Shown one piece after another: positions 22,000 through 23,530 of a stretch of 23,530 nt of DNA (positions within the stretch are counted from its first letter, which is position 1; every line of letters starts with the position of its first letter). The stretch lies in NCBI GenBank assembly GCA_934486495.1, contig CAKSPW010000036.1:1-23530 (forward strand), given 5' to 3'. Origin of the DNA: an uncultured Clostridia bacterium. GTDB taxonomy: Bacteria; Bacillota; Clostridia; UBA1381. Position numbers and translations under genes: made by a program. The notes beneath the pieces are model-generated. The model did no database searches. It saw only the letters and a program-made list of their open reading frames with translations, and had not been told where the DNA came from.

Positions 22000-22902
22000 A
22001 TGTATTGCAAAAAATGCGGTAAGAAATTGCCCGACAGTTCAAGATTTTGCGACCGCTGCGGACAACCGACCTATGCGCCGCAGAAAAAAAGCGCACAAAG
22101 AAGACCGGTACAGCCGAAGCATGATTCGTATGATACATATCGCAAAAAGAAGATGCAGCATGAGGCACAGCGAAGAAAACAGCAAAGACGTACGAGAAAT
22201 GTTGCCGTTTGTGCGATTGTTATTGCCATTTTGGCAGCTATCGGCGCAGGTTTCGGTACGTACTACTTTACTATGAAAAACCTGAATGAAAACAAGGCGG
22301 CGACATCATCGGCACAGCCGAGTACCACCGCATCCGAGGCGGCAAGCGAAAAGCCGAGCGAGAGCGCAAGCGAGATAGCGAAATCAACGGACGATGACGG
22401 TTTGTCGGAGAATAATTCCGATTTTGACGTTTATATAGACAAGTCATACGGCTTTAAATGTGCGTATCCGTCCGAGTTTGAAACGGGAACTCTCGCAAAC
22501 AGCAATACGAAGCTTAGCCTTAAAGACCCGAAGGGCGATGCGGAAATGCTGATTAGCTGCGAAAAGGTATCAGACAGCAGAACAATGAGCGTACTTTTGA
22601 GGGATTATGTAAAGGGTATAGGCGTTGAACCTGATTTCAACCGTGCAGGTGATGATTGGTACAGCGTAACATTTACGAGAAACGGTAAAATAAATCACAG
22701 AAAAGCAATTTTGCTCGATAATGCGCTTTTTGTGTATTATGATTTTACATTCGCAGAGGGAAGCGACAATAAGCCGAAATATACGAAATATATAACGTAT
22801 ATGGACGAATATCTTGAAAAACAGCTGCATAAAACGGCGGCTGACGCTAAAAATAGTAAAGAACCTGAAAAGACAGACAATAAAAAATCAAGCAATGATT
22901 AA
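22000..22902 (+). CDS. Zinc-ribbon membrane-anchored protein of unknown function
   Basis: This 300-residue protein has four regions. A four-cysteine zinc ribbon (C3, C6, C17, C20) is followed by a basic, Arg/Lys/Gln-rich stretch (24-66). One membrane segment lies at about 67-90. A low-complexity Ala/Ser/Glu linker (99-140) leads to an extracytoplasmic domain (about 141-275) starting FDVYIDKSYGFKCAYPSEF, reminiscent of PsbP-like folds, with a charged tail. Orientation should be zinc ribbon inside, domain outside. I chose ATG 22000 with AAAGGAG 7 nt upstream; the frame extends to 21940 but lies inside the U32 gene. The lipoprotein gene follows after 20 nt. No characterised relative is recognised. 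Confidence 0.83.
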   Translation: MYCKKCGKKLPDSSRFCDRCGQPTYAPQKKSAQRRPVQPKHDSYDTYRKKKMQHEAQRRKQQRRTRNVAVCAIVIAILAAIGAGFGTYYFTMKNLNENKAATSSAQPSTTASEAASEKPSESASEIAKSTDDDGLSENNSDFDVYIDKSYGFKCAYPSEFETGTLANSNTKLSLKDPKGDAEMLISCEKVSDSRTMSVLLRDYVKGIGVEPDFNRAGDDWYSVTFTRNGKINHRKAILLDNALFVYYDFTFAEGSDNKPKYTKYITYMDEYLEKQLHKTAADAKNSKEPEKTDNKKSSND

Positions 22903-22922
22903 TCGGAAAGGAAATAAAGAAT

Positions 22923-23432
22923 ATGAAAAAAATTATATTATTATGTGCAATTTCAGCAGCTTTGATGATTTCGGGCTGCGGCAAAAAAGACAGCGAAATG
23001 CGTGAGGAAAACCCGACAATACCTGCAAAAATAGCAGAACAGATGACGGGTGACAATAAGGAAATAGAAACGTATGAAACAAGCGGAGAGCTTGCCGATG
23101 TGATAAAATCGGTAAATTCGGGCGCACAGGTAAGACAAACCGATAATCCGGGTCTTAAAATGCTTTCGGTTGAGCTGCCGATTGACAATGAGGATAAATT
23201 AAGCGAGGAATTTGTATCTCAGGTTGAAAAAATAATAACAAAAACAAAACTTGACCAAAACACGGATTACAATTACTTCTATTTCTCATCTTCAAAGGAC
23301 GACTCGGTATTGGTTTACGCATCATTTAAAAATGAGGACGGAACGTTTAAAGCCGATAAATCGGCGGCTGTTGACGGTAAGTATTCGGACAGTCTTGCAA
23401 AAGCCGTGGAAAAATCGGATATGTTTAAATAA
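22923..23432 (+). CDS. Lipoprotein of unknown function
   Basis: This 169-residue protein has a lipoprotein signal peptide, MKKIILLCAISAALMISGC. The lipobox ISGC places the lipidated cysteine at residue 19. After a charged linker, the remaining region (about 45-169) is soluble and acidic/lysine-rich with alternating hydrophobic strands, such as GLKMLSVELPI and YFYFSSSKDDSVLVYASF. No known domain is recognised. AAGGA precedes the ATG by about 10 nt. The gene lies 20 nt after the zinc-ribbon membrane protein and before a probable terminator, so the two are likely cotranscribed and may act together at the outer face of the membrane. Confidence 0.85.
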   Translation: MKKIILLCAISAALMISGCGKKDSEMREENPTIPAKIAEQMTGDNKEIETYETSGELADVIKSVNSGAQVRQTDNPGLKMLSVELPIDNEDKLSEEFVSQVEKIITKTKLDQNTDYNYFYFSSSKDDSVLVYASFKNEDGTFKADKSAAVDGKYSDSLAKAVEKSDMFK

Positions 23433-23443
23433 GATATACTGTA

Positions 23444-23480
23444 CGGGAAATTTATTGCACCTTATGCAATAAATTTTCTG
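23444..23480 (+). terminator. Probable intrinsic terminator of the rightward cluster
   Basis: A perfect 12-bp AT-rich stem (23448-23459 with 23465-23476), extended to 16 bp by two G-U and two G-C pairs, has a 5-nt loop and is followed by TGTTTTG. The U-tract is imperfect and the stem AT-rich, so termination may be partial. It is the first terminator-like structure after 8870. Confidence 0.6.
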
Positions 23481-23497
23481 TGTTTTGAAAAAAACAT

Positions 23498-23526
23498 TTG
23501 ACATTTTGATGATTTTGTAGTATCTT
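23498..23526 (+). promoter_or_regulatory. Promoter of the next gene (outside the window)
   Basis: TTGACA (23498-23503), a 17-bp spacer and TATCTT (23521-23526) form a likely sigma-A promoter pointing out of the window. The -35 is perfect and the -10 matches four of six bases. Confidence 0.55.
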
Positions 23527-23530
23527 ATTA

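Overview
The window looks like chromosomal DNA from an anaerobic, endospore-forming Firmicute of the class Clostridia. The evidence is an alpha/beta small acid-soluble spore protein, a GerW/YtfJ homologue, textbook sigma-A promoters (TTGACA-17-TATAAT), AGGAGG-type ribosome binding sites, a perfect CIRCE heat-shock operator, and the order M50 protease-scpA-scpB-DUF2953-ytfJ. The extracellular 'copper amine oxidase N-terminal-like' repeats and the split TIGR03960/DUF2344 pair also fit Clostridia. I cannot name a genus. I see no phage, transposon, CRISPR array, tRNA or rRNA, and no sign of recent transfer. This is mostly a housekeeping region with some unusual regulatory DNA and a few uncharacterised proteins.

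Left arm (1-8126): apart from the spore protein gene at 641, everything reads on the minus strand. From the left edge these are a partial zinc-ribbon protein; coaX and a nitroreductase as a tight pair; an SCP2-domain protein with a histone-H1-like lysine tail, with its own promoter and terminator; a ychF / membrane protein / YqeM-like methyltransferase operon from one clear sigma-A promoter; and htpG with its own promoter, a CIRCE operator and a terminator.

Divergent region (8127-8869): no protein gene. It holds the htpG promoter and CIRCE, a candidate minus-strand small RNA of about 85 nt (promoter, Spo0A-box-like site and intrinsic terminator), and a perfect consensus promoter for the rightward genes.

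Right arm (8870-23432): sixteen genes on the plus strand, all closely spaced or overlapping, with no terminator seen until 23444-23480. They cover a secreted stalk-domain protein, an M50 membrane protease, the condensin subunits ScpA and ScpB, DUF2953 and GerW (spore functions), the radical SAM TIGR03960/DUF2344 pair, a tandem HD-domain protein, RecX, RimO (ribosomal protein S12 methylthiolation), PgsA (phosphatidylglycerol synthesis), MltG (glycan strand termination), TrmR plus a U32 protein (tRNA wobble-uridine hydroxylation and methylation), and a pair of uncharacterised envelope proteins: a zinc-ribbon membrane protein and a lipoprotein. A new promoter begins at the right edge.

No wholly new multi-gene system is evident. 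The most interesting items are the candidate small RNA next to htpG, the SCP2/H1-tail fusion, the CIRCE-linked htpG, the HD protein with one degenerate lobe, a terminator jammed against the nitroreductase gene, and the terminal zinc-ribbon/lipoprotein pair.
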